NCBI GenBank assembly: GCA_036374795.1
Contig: DASUTC010000347.1
Location: 142,501 to 206,500 of the forward strand
Length of the DNA: 64,000 nucleotides
Origin: Herpetosiphonaceae bacterium
Lineage (GTDB): Bacteria; Chloroflexota; Chloroflexia; Chloroflexales; Kallotenuaceae
Direction of reading: 5' to 3'
This document shows positions 28,501-37,211 of this stretch, in pieces (the first letter of the stretch is position 1; every line of letters begins with the position of its first letter). Both the position numbers and the translations under genes were made by a program. A model generated the notes under the pieces. It worked only from the letters and a program-made list of their open reading frames with translations. It was not told the DNA's origin and searched no databases.

Positions 28501-30348
28501 CCGATTGACATCGCCGTCCCAGGTCCACGACTGCACGCCGCCCAGCGGATCGTCAAGCTGCGTCACCACGCCGTTGCCGCCCACAAAGTCGTAGTGGTAG
28601 GTGGTCACGTTGCCGCGCGAGTCGGTGGCACTCGTGCGTTTGTTGTCAACGTCGTAGGCCAGCGTGACCTTGTGGTTATCGCCCTCGTAGCTGAAGCTGA
28701 TCGCCCGGTCGTCGGCGTTGTAGCCGATGAAGCCGCGATACCCATCGGGATTGGTGATCACCGTCAGATTGTGGGTGCTGTCGTAAGCGTAGCGCACGGT
28801 CTTGCCGTCGGGATAGGTCACAACACTCAGGTTATCCCCGTCGTAGGTGTAGGCAAAGACCCGACCCGCCGGATCGGTCATCTGGGTGATCCGATTGTTG
28901 GCATCGTAGGTCAGTCGAGTCTGCCGACCCACGGTATCTTCGATCACGATCGGTCGGCGTGCCTCATCGTAGGTGATCGTGATCTGGTTGCCATTGGGAT
29001 CGGTGATCCGCTGCACCTTCCCACCGCTATCGAAGACCTTGGTTACGCCATGTTTGTCGCGGAGCGTAAAGCTGCCGTCGGCCAGCTTGGAGAGCGTGTC
29101 GTGGTTGCCAGCAGGCGGGGTGTAGCTGCCATCGGCAGTGCGGGTAAAGGTGTACTGCCCGCCCTGCTCATTGATTGCGACGATACTCCCATCGTCCTGC
29201 TCTCTGACCGCGATCGCGTAGCTATGCGCCCAGCCATAGCCAAACGCGCCGTTGGCCTCCGTGCGGCTGTTGTAGGTACGCACAAAGTCAATGTTGAGAC
29301 CGCGTCCAGTCAGATACAGGTCCTGATCCTGCGTGTAGAAGTTGCCGTTGGTCACGTTGATCGGGTCTACGCCTGCGGCGGTATTGCCGTCGTGACCGGA
29401 TGGCCCCTGATTTTGTGAATCTTCGCCGGGATCTGGTGGCGGAGGGGGGGGATCGTCTTCCCAGGCTTCCAGAATGCGCACGCTCTCGGCGTTCGCGCCC
29501 GGAATACTGAGCGGCGTGATCAGATTGGCGACCTGACCGCCAGTAATACTCACGGTGAACGGTTCCGTGCGCGTGTAGGTCGCAATGCCCTGGGCATCGG
29601 TCGTCAGCGTGATCGTCTCGGTGTAATTGCGGGCCGGGATGCCGAACTGCGCCTGGAGCGTTTTGTTTGCCAGTGGCTGTCCCGCGGTGTCCAGAAACTT
29701 GACCGACATCGAGACCGACATCGAGGTGCTATGGCTGGCATCGGATGGGATCGTCACGTTGGGGATAAACGCCGTTACCGATGAGCCGTGCAGGGCTTCG
29801 CTGCCGAAGGTGGCGCTCAACGGCTGGATCTGCCAGCTTCGCGTGGCGCTTTCGCTGACCTGACCGTCAAAGATCGGCGTGAAGGTTACGCTATCGGCGA
29901 CATTGGCGGTATACACGCCCGGCGCGGTCTCGACAAGCTGTCCATCGTAGCCCAGCAGCGGAATCTGGAGCCGGACTGCCGCGCCGGTCAGGGTGGTCAG
30001 TTGATCTTTGACCAGATAGATGCCGACTTTGGTGGTTCCGGAGAGGGTGGTTTCGCCAAGCGCAACGCTGCCGGTACGAATGCCGTCCAGGACGGCGGAG
30101 GTCGAGACCTGACCCGTGGCGGTGTTCAACACCGTCTGCTGGTTGTGGTCGGTGATCCGCAGGCTGGCCAGTTGGAAGTTATAGCCAATGGACGCATCGG
30201 GGATAATCACGGCGGCTTCAGCTCGTTGTGAAACCAGCAGCCCGCGCTTGTCGGCGAGATCCAGCCGCGAGCCGCTATACAGCAGCGACATCAGCAGCAG
30301 CAGATTGAGCCAAACCAACACGGCACGCTTCAATTGCCGTCGTAGCAT
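25591..30348 (-). CDS. RHS/YD-repeat polymorphic toxin-like protein
   Basis: 1585 residues from the ATG at 30348 (GAAGGAA upstream; gives MLRRQLKRAVLVWLNLLLLM, a signal anchor). Then come an Ig-like region, an RHS entry motif (VDPINVTNGNFYTQDQDLYL) and about 50 YD repeats (YDANGNLT, YDALGRRIARY style) that build the toxin-enclosing shell. A core end motif follows (DPLPGNPFESGSTNRYAYAL). After the core lie a membrane-like stretch, an Ala-rich tract and a short C-terminal domain, RRLSKDEIRQVHDEISGQ, which is the likely effector tip. It resembles small polymorphic toxin tips with an HDE motif, but I cannot name the activity. An immunity-like gene follows. Confidence 0.85.
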   Translation of the reverse strand: MLRRQLKRAVLVWLNLLLLMSLLYSGSRLDLADKRGLLVSQRAEAAVIIPDASIGYNFQLASLRITDHNQQTVLNTATGQVSTSAVLDGIRTGSVALGETTLSGTTKVGIYLVKDQLTTLTGAAVRLQIPLLGYDGQLVETAPGVYTANVADSVTFTPIFDGQVSESATRSWQIQPLSATFGSEALHGSSVTAFIPNVTIPSDASHSTSMSVSMSVKFLDTAGQPLANKTLQAQFGIPARNYTETITLTTDAQGIATYTRTEPFTVSITGGQVANLITPLSIPGANAESVRILEAWEDDPPPPPPDPGEDSQNQGPSGHDGNTAAGVDPINVTNGNFYTQDQDLYLTGRGLNIDFVRTYNSRTEANGAFGYGWAHSYAIAVREQDDGSIVAINEQGGQYTFTRTADGSYTPPAGNHDTLSKLADGSFTLRDKHGVTKVFDSGGKVQRITDPNGNQITITYDEARRPIVIEDTVGRQTRLTYDANNRITQMTDPAGRVFAYTYDGDNLSVVTYPDGKTVRYAYDSTHNLTVITNPDGYRGFIGYNADDRAISFSYEGDNHKVTLAYDVDNKRTSATDSRGNVTTYHYDFVGGNGVVTQLDDPLGGVQSWTWDGDVNRTSATDALGRTTSMTYDAKGNLLTSTDALGYVLTNTYDPVYSRLTSTTDAAGARTTMTYDANGNLTVTVDPLGNTTRYTNDAYGRMVRIVDPAGAATTLGYTATSNVAEIIDPSGAKTTLAYDLIGRITRATDPAGKTNAMSYDAMGQLTQVTQADGSRFSYTYNGQGQRLTATDAAGATTRFAYDVANRLISITDALGNITRFAYDTEGNRTAVTDPKGGTTRYLYDALNRLARQTDAAGNQTGYQYDAVGNLLQEVDANGQVTAYAYDRLNRPSTMIDALGNSQYYSYDARGNMTQFTNAKGNATVNAFDLLGRLVRTTDPLGNSTRYSYDSIGNLASRTDANGATTQYSYDSMRRLREMRYPNATSTTFTYDLLGRMNSVTSAAGAITYQYDALDRVISETQPGNRTLRYSYDAAGRRTSLTDPYGRVIRYTYDSAGRNTAVTDPEGRTTAYAYDATGLVTAITNPNSTRTALTYDVLGRLTQLANYGRGDTIDSRFSYTYDKLGNKATATDNDGIVTAYSYDALNRLTRVARSGSTGALDQFDYTYDAVGNRVKQTTGRMAQNQWSTQSTDYTYDAADRLLKANSDSFQYDKNGNVLNKSQLGITKASYQYDYDNRLVQANDVRYSYDALGRRIARYQGNTSTFFVFDGQRNLLEIDGSSNKAEEYISDAGGRLIAKLFLPPPTNQDTVGRYYEYDGLGSVVGMTNQQGSKVTNYRYEAFGSMADESGNQSNDLKWMGQYADSATGLYYMNARWYDPQIGRFISADPLPGNPFESGSTNRYAYALNNPIAYEDVSGLSARSSWQDWLSRIGSALLIAAAILVVIVVIALLVWYAAPWLAALLGGMGGGGLAAATAGAGGGAGAGAATAAAAQAATIAAAAQAAAAQAAAAAAAAAAAGTVMQMAGNGTPGNNQAQNKQFRGAVQEAEGKLGRRLSKDEIRQVHDEISGQNYSYREIVDLVLDMFGG

Positions 30349-30553
30349 GGGAGTTCCTTCTCTCGATTGACGTGACCGCTTGAGCCACGCGATCGATCGT
30401 GATCGCAGGTCAATCAGCATGGGTTTGGGGGGGTGCGAAACAGGCGAGCAGGGCTATTGGGCGAGGTTAGCACCTCAGCGCATAGGTCGTGGGCAACGTG
30501 GCACACGCGCTCCTTTCTACGCTATGGGTGAACACGTGAGTTTCCGCCACGGA

Positions 30554-31411
30554 TCAGCCGGAGCGGGGTGAGGAATCGTGGATCAGATGAGGACTGCCAG
30601 GATGGGACGCTGTGCTGCCACCGCTGGATCGCCGCTCGGCGCTACTCACCCAGCGCATGAGCAGCAGCGCGCCCGCGATCAGCACCACGCTCGCGGCGCT
30701 AAAGCCCAGCAGCGTCGAGGACGCGATCAGCTGTTCGCTCCACAAACGCGCCGACGGCAGATTGAAGATGATCGCACCCGGCAGTACCAGCGCCGCGATG
30801 TTCAAGGCAGGCGTCAGCATGCCGATCGCGAGCGACTCAAACGCGGGCAGCCCGTGGACGCGCCGCAAGCTCACGTAGGTCACCCAAGCCAGCCAGGTGG
30901 ACGTGAAGATCTGCCCCACCCCCAGCGCGGGCCGGAACTGCGGCGCGGCATCGAAGCGCACCAGTGGGAGCGGCACGAAGAAATACGCGAAGTTCGGCAG
31001 CACGGTGACCACATAAATGCCCAGCGCAATGCCGTACAGCCGCAGAAAATCGACCAGCCGACCCGTGCCGCCACAGAAGCGGCCCAGCAGATACGGCACC
31101 AGCGCGAAGCCAAACCAGCGCACATAGACCGCGAGCCAGTCGGCGAGCAGCAGCGGAACGGCTTTACCTGTAAACCAGGCGAGCAGCCGTCCACTGACCC
31201 ACATCGCCCAGAGTTGCTCGTCGTTGAGCAGCACGAGTACCCCATCCAGCACGCCACGCAGCAGGCTGATGATCGTCAAAAAGATCACGATCGACCCAAA
31301 GCGTGGTGGTGTGGTCAGCACGCGCTCGATTGTGCGGGCTGGACGGATCAGCAGGTGCAGAAACAAGCCAGTGGTGGTGGCGTTGAACGGGCGCATGCGA
31401 AACCCTGACAT
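30554..31411 (-). CDS. Yip1-like multi-pass membrane protein
   Basis: 285 residues with five or six hydrophobic helices (IVIFLTIISLLRGVLDGVLV, YGIALGIYVVTVLPNFAYFF, LGFSAASVVLIAGALLLM) and a Ser/His-rich C-terminal tail. The arrangement resembles the bacterial Yip1 domain family. It lies 15 bases after the S8 protease gene and 205 bases before the RHS gene on the same strand, so it may help anchor or export the RHS protein. Function is inferred from context only. Confidence 0.6.
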   Translation of the reverse strand: MSGFRMRPFNATTTGLFLHLLIRPARTIERVLTTPPRFGSIVIFLTIISLLRGVLDGVLVLLNDEQLWAMWVSGRLLAWFTGKAVPLLLADWLAVYVRWFGFALVPYLLGRFCGGTGRLVDFLRLYGIALGIYVVTVLPNFAYFFVPLPLVRFDAAPQFRPALGVGQIFTSTWLAWVTYVSLRRVHGLPAFESLAIGMLTPALNIAALVLPGAIIFNLPSARLWSEQLIASSTLLGFSAASVVLIAGALLLMRWVSSAERRSSGGSTASHPGSPHLIHDSSPRSG

Positions 31412-31426
31412 ATTCGTGTTCTCTTT

Positions 31427-33172
31427 CTATCGAGTGAGTGAAAAGTTCACGCCACTGGTCGTCTGACCCGGATTGACGACCACGCCGGATTTGGTCTGGC
31501 TCTGGTAGCCACTGGCGCTTGCCGTCAGGGTGTAGGTTCCAGCGGGCAGGTTGGCGATCTGATAGATACCGTAGGCGTCGGTGGTCGCACTGCCGAGCAG
31601 CTCCGTTCCCTGGAGCGCCTGCACGGTCGCGCCTGCAACGGCTTTGCGCCCGCTCGTCACCTTACCGGTGACGGAGCCAACGCGCGTCAGCGCCACATCG
31701 ACAGGACCGCTTACCTGGGCGGTCTCAACCAGCACGCTGTTGCGCGTCTGCGGTGCGTAGCCCGCGAGCGTGATGCGAATGTCATAGGTTCCAGCGGGAA
31801 GGTACCGCAGGTTGTAGCTGCCATCGGCCTGGCTCAAGGTCGTCGCTCGCACCTGGCCTGCGTGCAACGCCTCGACCTGCGCATTGACCAGGGTCGCGCC
31901 GGTCACGCCATCGGTGACCATGCCGAGGACCGAGCCGGAGACGGCCCGTCCAAGATTGACCCGTCCATAGCCGGTGTACTGATCCCAGCCGGAGCTGTGG
32001 AGATCATCTGCCGAGCGTTCGATCATCGCGCGCACGGCGGCGCTGGAGCGGCTGGCGTCCTGCGCAATTACCAAGCCTGCTAGCCCGGAAACCACGGGCG
32101 TTGCCATCGACGTGCCGCTCTTGTAAGCATACGTCGAGCCTGCCGTATTTGACCAGACCGTGCTGTACACGTCCACGCCGGGCGCGGCGACCGACAGATA
32201 GGTGTTGTAGTTGGAGAAGGCAGCCCGCTGATCGCTGCTGGTCGTTGCGGCAATCGCCATCACGCCGGGAAGTGCCGCCGGATAAGTAGGAAAGTTCGTT
32301 CCGTCGTTACCCGCGGCGGCGATCAGGAGCGCGCCCCGGCTGGCAGCGTACGTGACCGCCTCCTGGAGGCCCTGCGACGAGGCCGAGCCGCCCAGACTCA
32401 GGTTGATCACCTGCGCGCCGTGGTCGGCAGCATAGAGGATGCCGGAGGCAACCGCGTCGTAGGTGCCGCTGCCATCCGCGCCCAGCACTTTGACCGGCAT
32501 GATCCGGCACAAAGGACACACCCCTGCGATGCCACGGGCATTGTTGGTCGCAGCGGCGGCGATCCCCGCGACATGGGTGCCATGTCCATGATTGTCCGTG
32601 GTGTCGGCGGTGTTGTAGCCGGGACTGAAGGAATCGTAGTTCCAGCCGGGAACCTGCTTCCCGCTGAGATCGGGATGATAGGGATCAACGCCGGTGTCGA
32701 TGACGGCGATGACCACGGCTGGATCGCCCTGCGCAAGATCCCAGCCCTGCGGCGCGTTGATCGTCGTCAGGCCCCATTGATTGGGATAGCCCGGATCGTC
32801 GGGAATGAGCTGCACCGTAGCAACGCTATTGGTTTCGGCGTAGGCCACGGCGGAATTGGCCCGCAGGCGGTGCAGGAGCGCCTGCTGATTCGTCGTGGGT
32901 GGAAAGCGTAGCACATGCACGCCGATGTGCAGGATCTCACGATCGCGCGTGCCATCATAGGCTGCAGCAAAGCGTTGGACGGCAGCGACGGTGTGAGGAG
33001 CGTGGAATTTGACGAGGATCTCGGAGCCGGAGTCAGCAGTGGGCGCATGACTGAACGCATCGGTCGTATTGCCGACCAAGCCGCAAACCACAAGCCACAG
33101 CGCGAGACCAGCCGCGAAGGGGCGTCGGTAACGCCGAGCCATCGCATCGAAAAGAGAACCCGTAGCAGGCAT
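31427..33172 (-). CDS. Secreted S8 (subtilisin-like) serine protease with regulatory-like repeats
   Basis: 581 residues. A signal segment (FAAGLALWLVVCGLVG) precedes an inhibitor-like propeptide. The catalytic triad is visible: D159 in VIAVIDTGVDP, H200 in NHGHGTHVAG and S355 in SGTSMATPVVSGL. Two carboxypeptidase-regulatory-like beta modules follow (GMVTDGVTGATLVNAQVEAL; GKVTSGRKAVAGATV). It acts outside the cytoplasm. As the first gene of the protease, membrane protein, RHS and immunity cluster, it may process the RHS protein or simply be co-carried. ATG 33172 has a weak ribosome site; 33142 is the alternative. Confidence 0.85.
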   Translation of the reverse strand: MPATGSLFDAMARRYRRPFAAGLALWLVVCGLVGNTTDAFSHAPTADSGSEILVKFHAPHTVAAVQRFAAAYDGTRDREILHIGVHVLRFPPTTNQQALLHRLRANSAVAYAETNSVATVQLIPDDPGYPNQWGLTTINAPQGWDLAQGDPAVVIAVIDTGVDPYHPDLSGKQVPGWNYDSFSPGYNTADTTDNHGHGTHVAGIAAAATNNARGIAGVCPLCRIMPVKVLGADGSGTYDAVASGILYAADHGAQVINLSLGGSASSQGLQEAVTYAASRGALLIAAAGNDGTNFPTYPAALPGVMAIAATTSSDQRAAFSNYNTYLSVAAPGVDVYSTVWSNTAGSTYAYKSGTSMATPVVSGLAGLVIAQDASRSSAAVRAMIERSADDLHSSGWDQYTGYGRVNLGRAVSGSVLGMVTDGVTGATLVNAQVEALHAGQVRATTLSQADGSYNLRYLPAGTYDIRITLAGYAPQTRNSVLVETAQVSGPVDVALTRVGSVTGKVTSGRKAVAGATVQALQGTELLGSATTDAYGIYQIANLPAGTYTLTASASGYQSQTKSGVVVNPGQTTSGVNFSLTR

Positions 33173-33467
33173 AGCGATCCAAGCTTCTTTCTAAAAGACA
33201 GGCGAAGCAAACGACGCGCTCCAGCGGAGAACACCGGATGTAACCGAGCAGAGCGGACAGCAGCGAACAAGAGCCGCGCGAGCCGCGCTCATCATGGTAA
33301 ATACTGGTATAGGTGATGCTGGAAGAGTGTGGTAGTAGAGTGTTAGCGTGTGCATGCGAGGGGACAAATCCATGCCCGTGATGCGCAGCCGAATGATACC
33401 TGATCCGATCCCCGATTGTCAAGCCACGGCAAGCAGCAGATCCAGATCCCACACCATCCTAGTCCAG

Positions 33468-33839
33468 TCATGGACTGTTGGGTCTGTGCGCCGCCCGCAG
33501 CGCCGCTACGAGTTCTGCCTGCGGCGTCGTTTTGCATAGGTACCTCACCGCGCCCGCCCGCACACCGTCCAGCACCGCGCCATCGTCGCCGCCCGTGAAC
33601 AGGACGATCTGCACGTCGGGATAGGCAACTCGCATCCGTTTGGTCGTGGCGATCCCGTCCAGCAGCGGCATCTGCACATCCATGAGTACCACATCCGGCT
33701 GGATCTGCGCCACCACGTCCAGTGCCTCCAGGCCATTCCCAGCTTCGCCGACCACCTCGAGTTCGGGGTCCAAGGCCAGCAAGCAGCGGGTGATCCAGCG
33801 GAACTCAAGGTGATCATCGACGAGTACAACTCGAATCAT
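33468..33839 (-). CDS. Receiver-only response regulator
   Basis: 123 residues from the ATG at 33839 (GAGAGGA upstream). It shows a complete CheY-like receiver: MIRVVLVDDH at the start, the phospho-acceptor in VVLMDVQMPLLDG, VLFTG and the Lys in LCKTT. It stops right after the last helix, whereas NarL/LuxR relatives with this kind of receiver continue into an HTH output domain. It is therefore a stand-alone receiver or a truncated gene. No histidine kinase is in the window. Confidence 0.75.
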   Translation of the reverse strand: MIRVVLVDDHLEFRWITRCLLALDPELEVVGEAGNGLEALDVVAQIQPDVVLMDVQMPLLDGIATTKRMRVAYPDVQIVLFTGGDDGAVLDGVRAGAVRYLCKTTPQAELVAALRAAHRPNSP

Positions 33840-34275
33840 CGCCGTCCTCTCACCGCAGGCGGATCTCTGCGCCCACCGCGTAGTCACGTTGCATGCGCCA
33901 GGCGCTAAGCCTGGAACGTACGAGAGCGGTCCCGATCCGTCAGGGATAGCACCTACCGAGCCAGACTGCTCTCACGCAGATGTGGGCAGCGGTGCCTGAT
34001 GCAGATCTGGCAGGGATCGTTCCCGTGTGTGTAGTAAACCAGATCGCTGCCGACGTTGGGGATCGGTGACCGATCCAAAAACCGATACTGTTAAGATCGC
34101 GTTAAATAGTAGGAACAGCCACCTGCCCAGCCAGGCGCACGTCCGGCGCTCGCGATTCGCCGTTGCATTGTGGGGGAAGCCGTGGGTGCCTACCGCAAGC
34201 CCTCGACGCTGGCAGGTATCGGTATCCTCAAGGTGTGCCGCAGGTACGTTCGTGAGAAGGTGCGATGGAACACAC
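33840..34275. other. Gene-free stretch upstream of HTH relic
   Basis: No convincing frame, repeat or promoter was seen between the divergent receiver gene and the HTH relic. The base composition is a little less GC-rich than the flanking genes. Confidence 0.3.
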
Positions 34276-34401
34276 GAGTCCCTGGGATCGGGGATTCGGC
34301 AGTGGCGGACAGCCCTGAATCTGACCCAAGCCCCCGTTGCTCACCACGTGGGCTGCGCGGTCGTTACAATCCGCACACGAGAGGTGGAGGTGCAGCGACC
34401 G
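34276..34401 (+). pseudogene. Relic of an XRE-type HTH domain
   Basis: One frame reads RQWRTALNLTQAPVAHHVGC followed by AVVTIRTREVEVQRP. This closely follows the HTH of large chloroflexotal regulators (LTQ...A..VGCS..TIRKIE). The upstream ATG at 34265 is out of frame, and downstream the frame loses similarity at once. It is a degraded N-terminal fragment. The TPR relic at 24427 is the other end of the same type of protein, but the order and spacing do not fit one split gene. Confidence 0.45.
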
Positions 34402-34592
34402 CACGCTCAATCTCCAGCGCAGCCTCAACAGGGAGCGGTAGCGCGATCGTGCTGCCCAAGACCGATCCCACCAGCGATCGATTTCCGGCAGGCCGTACCC
34501 GTCGTGGAGAATGACCTCCAGCGGGGACTTGTCCAATCCGATGCTCCTCGGTACACTCTCTGCAACCGACACAGAAGGAGTACACCCCGGCT

Positions 34593-37139
34593 ATGGACGT
34601 GTTGTTTCTCGGTGGCGCATCCGGCGTGGGCGCGAGCTGTCTGGCGCTCCCGCTTGGCTCGCGCTGGGTGGTCGTCGATGCCGGCGTGCGCATGGATCGT
34701 TCCGTTGACCGGCTCCCCGACCTGGCCCAGCTCGACGGCAAGGACGTGGCCGCCATCTTTGTGACTCATGCCCACGCCGACCATATTGGGGCGCTCCCGC
34801 TCCTCCATCAGACGTTCCCCACCGTCCCGATCTACGCCTCGCTGCCGACCCTGCGCCTGATGGAGGTGATGCTCGCCGACGCGGTGCGGATCATGAGCCG
34901 CCGCGCCGCCGAGGAGCTGGAGATCCCGCTCTTCGACGCCGAGGTAGTCGCCGCCATGCTCCGCTGCGTCCGCCCGCTGCCGCTCAGTGGCACCACCCAG
35001 GTTCCCGAACTGCCCGAGGTGACGATCCACACCGTCCAGGCCGGCCACGTCGCCGGGGCGATCATGCTCGGCTTCGAGGCACCGAGCGGACGGGTGCTGA
35101 TCAGCGGCGATGTGAGTATGACCCCGCAGCGCACCATTCGCGGCGCGGGCCTGCCCACCTTGAAGCACCCCGATCTGCTGATCCTGGAGTCGACCTACGG
35201 CGCGCTGCTCCACGCCAACCGCCAGGCCCAGGAGCAGCGCCTGGCCCAGACCGTCGCCGCCCAGGTCCAGCAGGGCCACGTCCTGATCCCGGCCTTTGCG
35301 CTGGGCCGGGCGCAAGAGGTGCTGATGATCCTCCAACGGGCGCAACGGGATCATCAGATCCCGGAATTTCCGATCTGGGTTGATGGCCTGGTCCGCTCGG
35401 TCTGCGCGGCCTACGAGTCGTTTCCCCAGGCGCTCGCGCCCGCGCTCAGCCGCCATCTCCAGAACGGGGGCCACGCCTTCTTCAGCCGCAGTGTGCGCCC
35501 GGTGGAGTCGCCCGCGCAGCGCGAGACGATCCTTCAAGGACCGCCAAGCTGTATCGTCGCGAGCAGCGGCATGCTCACCGGCGGGCCAAGCGCCTGGTTC
35601 GCGGCGCGGCTGGCCGGGGACGAGCGGGCCGCAATCCTGATCACGGGCTATCAGGATGAGGAAGCGCCGGGGCGGAAGCTCCAGGCAGCTGTGGCGAATG
35701 GTGGCGGGAGCATCGACCTGGAAGGTCGCTCGCTGCTGCTGCGCTGTCGAGTGGACACCTACGGGTTGAGCGCCCACGCCGACGGGCATGAACTCGCGGG
35801 GCTGGTGCGCGCCGTCAAGCCGCGAATCACGGCGCTGGTGCATGGCGACGCCGAGGCCCGCGCCGTGCTGGGGGCGCGGATCAAGGAGCTGACGCATGTG
35901 GTGTTGCCCACGGACGGCGAGTCCTTGACGATCACGCTGGGAGGCCGACACCGTCCGGCGGTATCCGTCCCACCGGCGATCGCCGAACGCCCGGAGCCGA
36001 TCGGGGACGGTGCGCCGCTGGATCTCGCACGCCTGTGGCAGCACCTCGACGACGGCACAGGCGTCCAGACCGTCAGCGTGCGCGAGGTCGTCCGGCTCTG
36101 GTGGGGCGAGGCTGCTCCTGCGGATGCGGAACAGGACGCGGCGGTGGCCCTGGCTGACGCCCAGCCCCATTTCGTGGAGCTGCCAGGCGTGGCGGGGCTG
36201 TACCGGGTGCGGTCAGCGACCGAGGTGCGCCGAGCACAGGCCGCCGGGGTGCGTGCCACGCCCACCGCGACCACGGCCCGACCGGATCAGACCGCGCTGC
36301 TGGCGCTGGTGCAACAGCACCTGGGCGACGCGCCGGATCTCTACCATCGCGGGGTGGACCCGGAGAGCGGTGCGATCACCCTGGCGTTTCATTTCCCCGA
36401 CGTGGCGCGCGAGCGGTATGCCCAGGCGATCCAGGCCGTGCAGGACGCCGGCGGCGTCCCGGTGCGGATCGCGCCGCAGCCGCACCAGGGTGCGCTGGCC
36501 CAGGCGGCGCTGGCGGCGCTCCCGGAGGGGCTGACCGTGGAGCGCAATCCCTCGCTCCGGCTCGATCAGCGCGTGGTGCAACTCCGCTGTCAGGGCACGG
36601 CCCCCGGCGACGCCATCGCTGCCGCACAACGCCAGTTTCACGAGCTGACTGGCTGGACGCTGGAGATCGTGTGCCGCCCGGCGCAGGGGGTACCTGCGCC
36701 GCTCCCAGGAGCCGTGCCGAGCCGCGTGCCGCAGCAGCGCCTGGAGTACAATGCGGCGCTGGCGGTGGCCCAGGCGCTGTTTCCCGCCGACACCGGCTGT
36801 TACAAGATCGGCGCGGATCAGGAGCGCGGCATCCTGCTGCTACGCTTTCACTTTCCCCTGCGGGCGCAGGAGCGCTACGCCGAGCAGTTGACGACCGTGG
36901 CGGAGCGCACGGGGTGGCAGGTGCAGGTCCATCCCGCCGGGCATCAGGGCGCGCTCGAAACCACGATCCGCCGCCTGCTGCCGAGTCAGGTCACGCTGGT
37001 GGGCGCGCCGTCGCTCCATCAGGACCGGCGGGAAGTCGTGGCCCGCTATCGCGGCACGCTTACCCCCACCGAGATAACCGTAGCCGGAACGGCGTTTTTG
37101 GAGGTCACGGGCTGGACGCTCCAGTTCCGGCCTGCGTGA
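34593..37139 (+). CDS. Beta-CASP metallo-beta-lactamase-fold hydrolase with duplicated C-terminal module
   Basis: 848 residues. The metal site VTHAHADHIG (H59, H61, D63, H64), a downstream LISGDVSM, VLIPAFALGRAQEVLMIL and GLSAHADGHEL mark an RNase J/CPSF-like beta-CASP nuclease in the first ~450 residues. Such enzymes cut or trim RNA using two zinc ions. The remaining ~400 residues are unusual and carry two diverged copies of one module: one ends QFHELTGWTLEI, the other FLEVTGWTLQF, each preceded by a FHFP(D/L)..R(E/Q)RYA stretch. AGAAGGAG lies upstream of the ATG. It stands alone between a relic and the recombinase. RNA cleavage is inferred from the family. Confidence 0.75.
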   Translation: MDVLFLGGASGVGASCLALPLGSRWVVVDAGVRMDRSVDRLPDLAQLDGKDVAAIFVTHAHADHIGALPLLHQTFPTVPIYASLPTLRLMEVMLADAVRIMSRRAAEELEIPLFDAEVVAAMLRCVRPLPLSGTTQVPELPEVTIHTVQAGHVAGAIMLGFEAPSGRVLISGDVSMTPQRTIRGAGLPTLKHPDLLILESTYGALLHANRQAQEQRLAQTVAAQVQQGHVLIPAFALGRAQEVLMILQRAQRDHQIPEFPIWVDGLVRSVCAAYESFPQALAPALSRHLQNGGHAFFSRSVRPVESPAQRETILQGPPSCIVASSGMLTGGPSAWFAARLAGDERAAILITGYQDEEAPGRKLQAAVANGGGSIDLEGRSLLLRCRVDTYGLSAHADGHELAGLVRAVKPRITALVHGDAEARAVLGARIKELTHVVLPTDGESLTITLGGRHRPAVSVPPAIAERPEPIGDGAPLDLARLWQHLDDGTGVQTVSVREVVRLWWGEAAPADAEQDAAVALADAQPHFVELPGVAGLYRVRSATEVRRAQAAGVRATPTATTARPDQTALLALVQQHLGDAPDLYHRGVDPESGAITLAFHFPDVARERYAQAIQAVQDAGGVPVRIAPQPHQGALAQAALAALPEGLTVERNPSLRLDQRVVQLRCQGTAPGDAIAAAQRQFHELTGWTLEIVCRPAQGVPAPLPGAVPSRVPQQRLEYNAALAVAQALFPADTGCYKIGADQERGILLLRFHFPLRAQERYAEQLTTVAERTGWQVQVHPAGHQGALETTIRRLLPSQVTLVGAPSLHQDRREVVARYRGTLTPTEITVAGTAFLEVTGWTLQFRPA

Positions 37140-37211
37140 GCGCCCGGGTCGGCCAACCTGCGCGAGCGGCCAGCACGTACCCAGGGGCATTGCTCGTCGG
37201 CTGATGCGTGA

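Noticed and set aside
27736..29418. 560-codon plus-strand frame opposite the RHS gene
   Set aside because: It is an antisense reading of the YD repeats and has no independent support.
24427..34401. HTH and TPR relics as one gene split by the RHS block
   Set aside because: On the plus strand the N-terminal HTH lies after the C-terminal TPR, so a simple insertion cannot produce this order.
37140..37211. tRNA attachment site next to the recombinase
   Set aside because: The gap shows no tRNA-like cloverleaf and no repeated att core was found.
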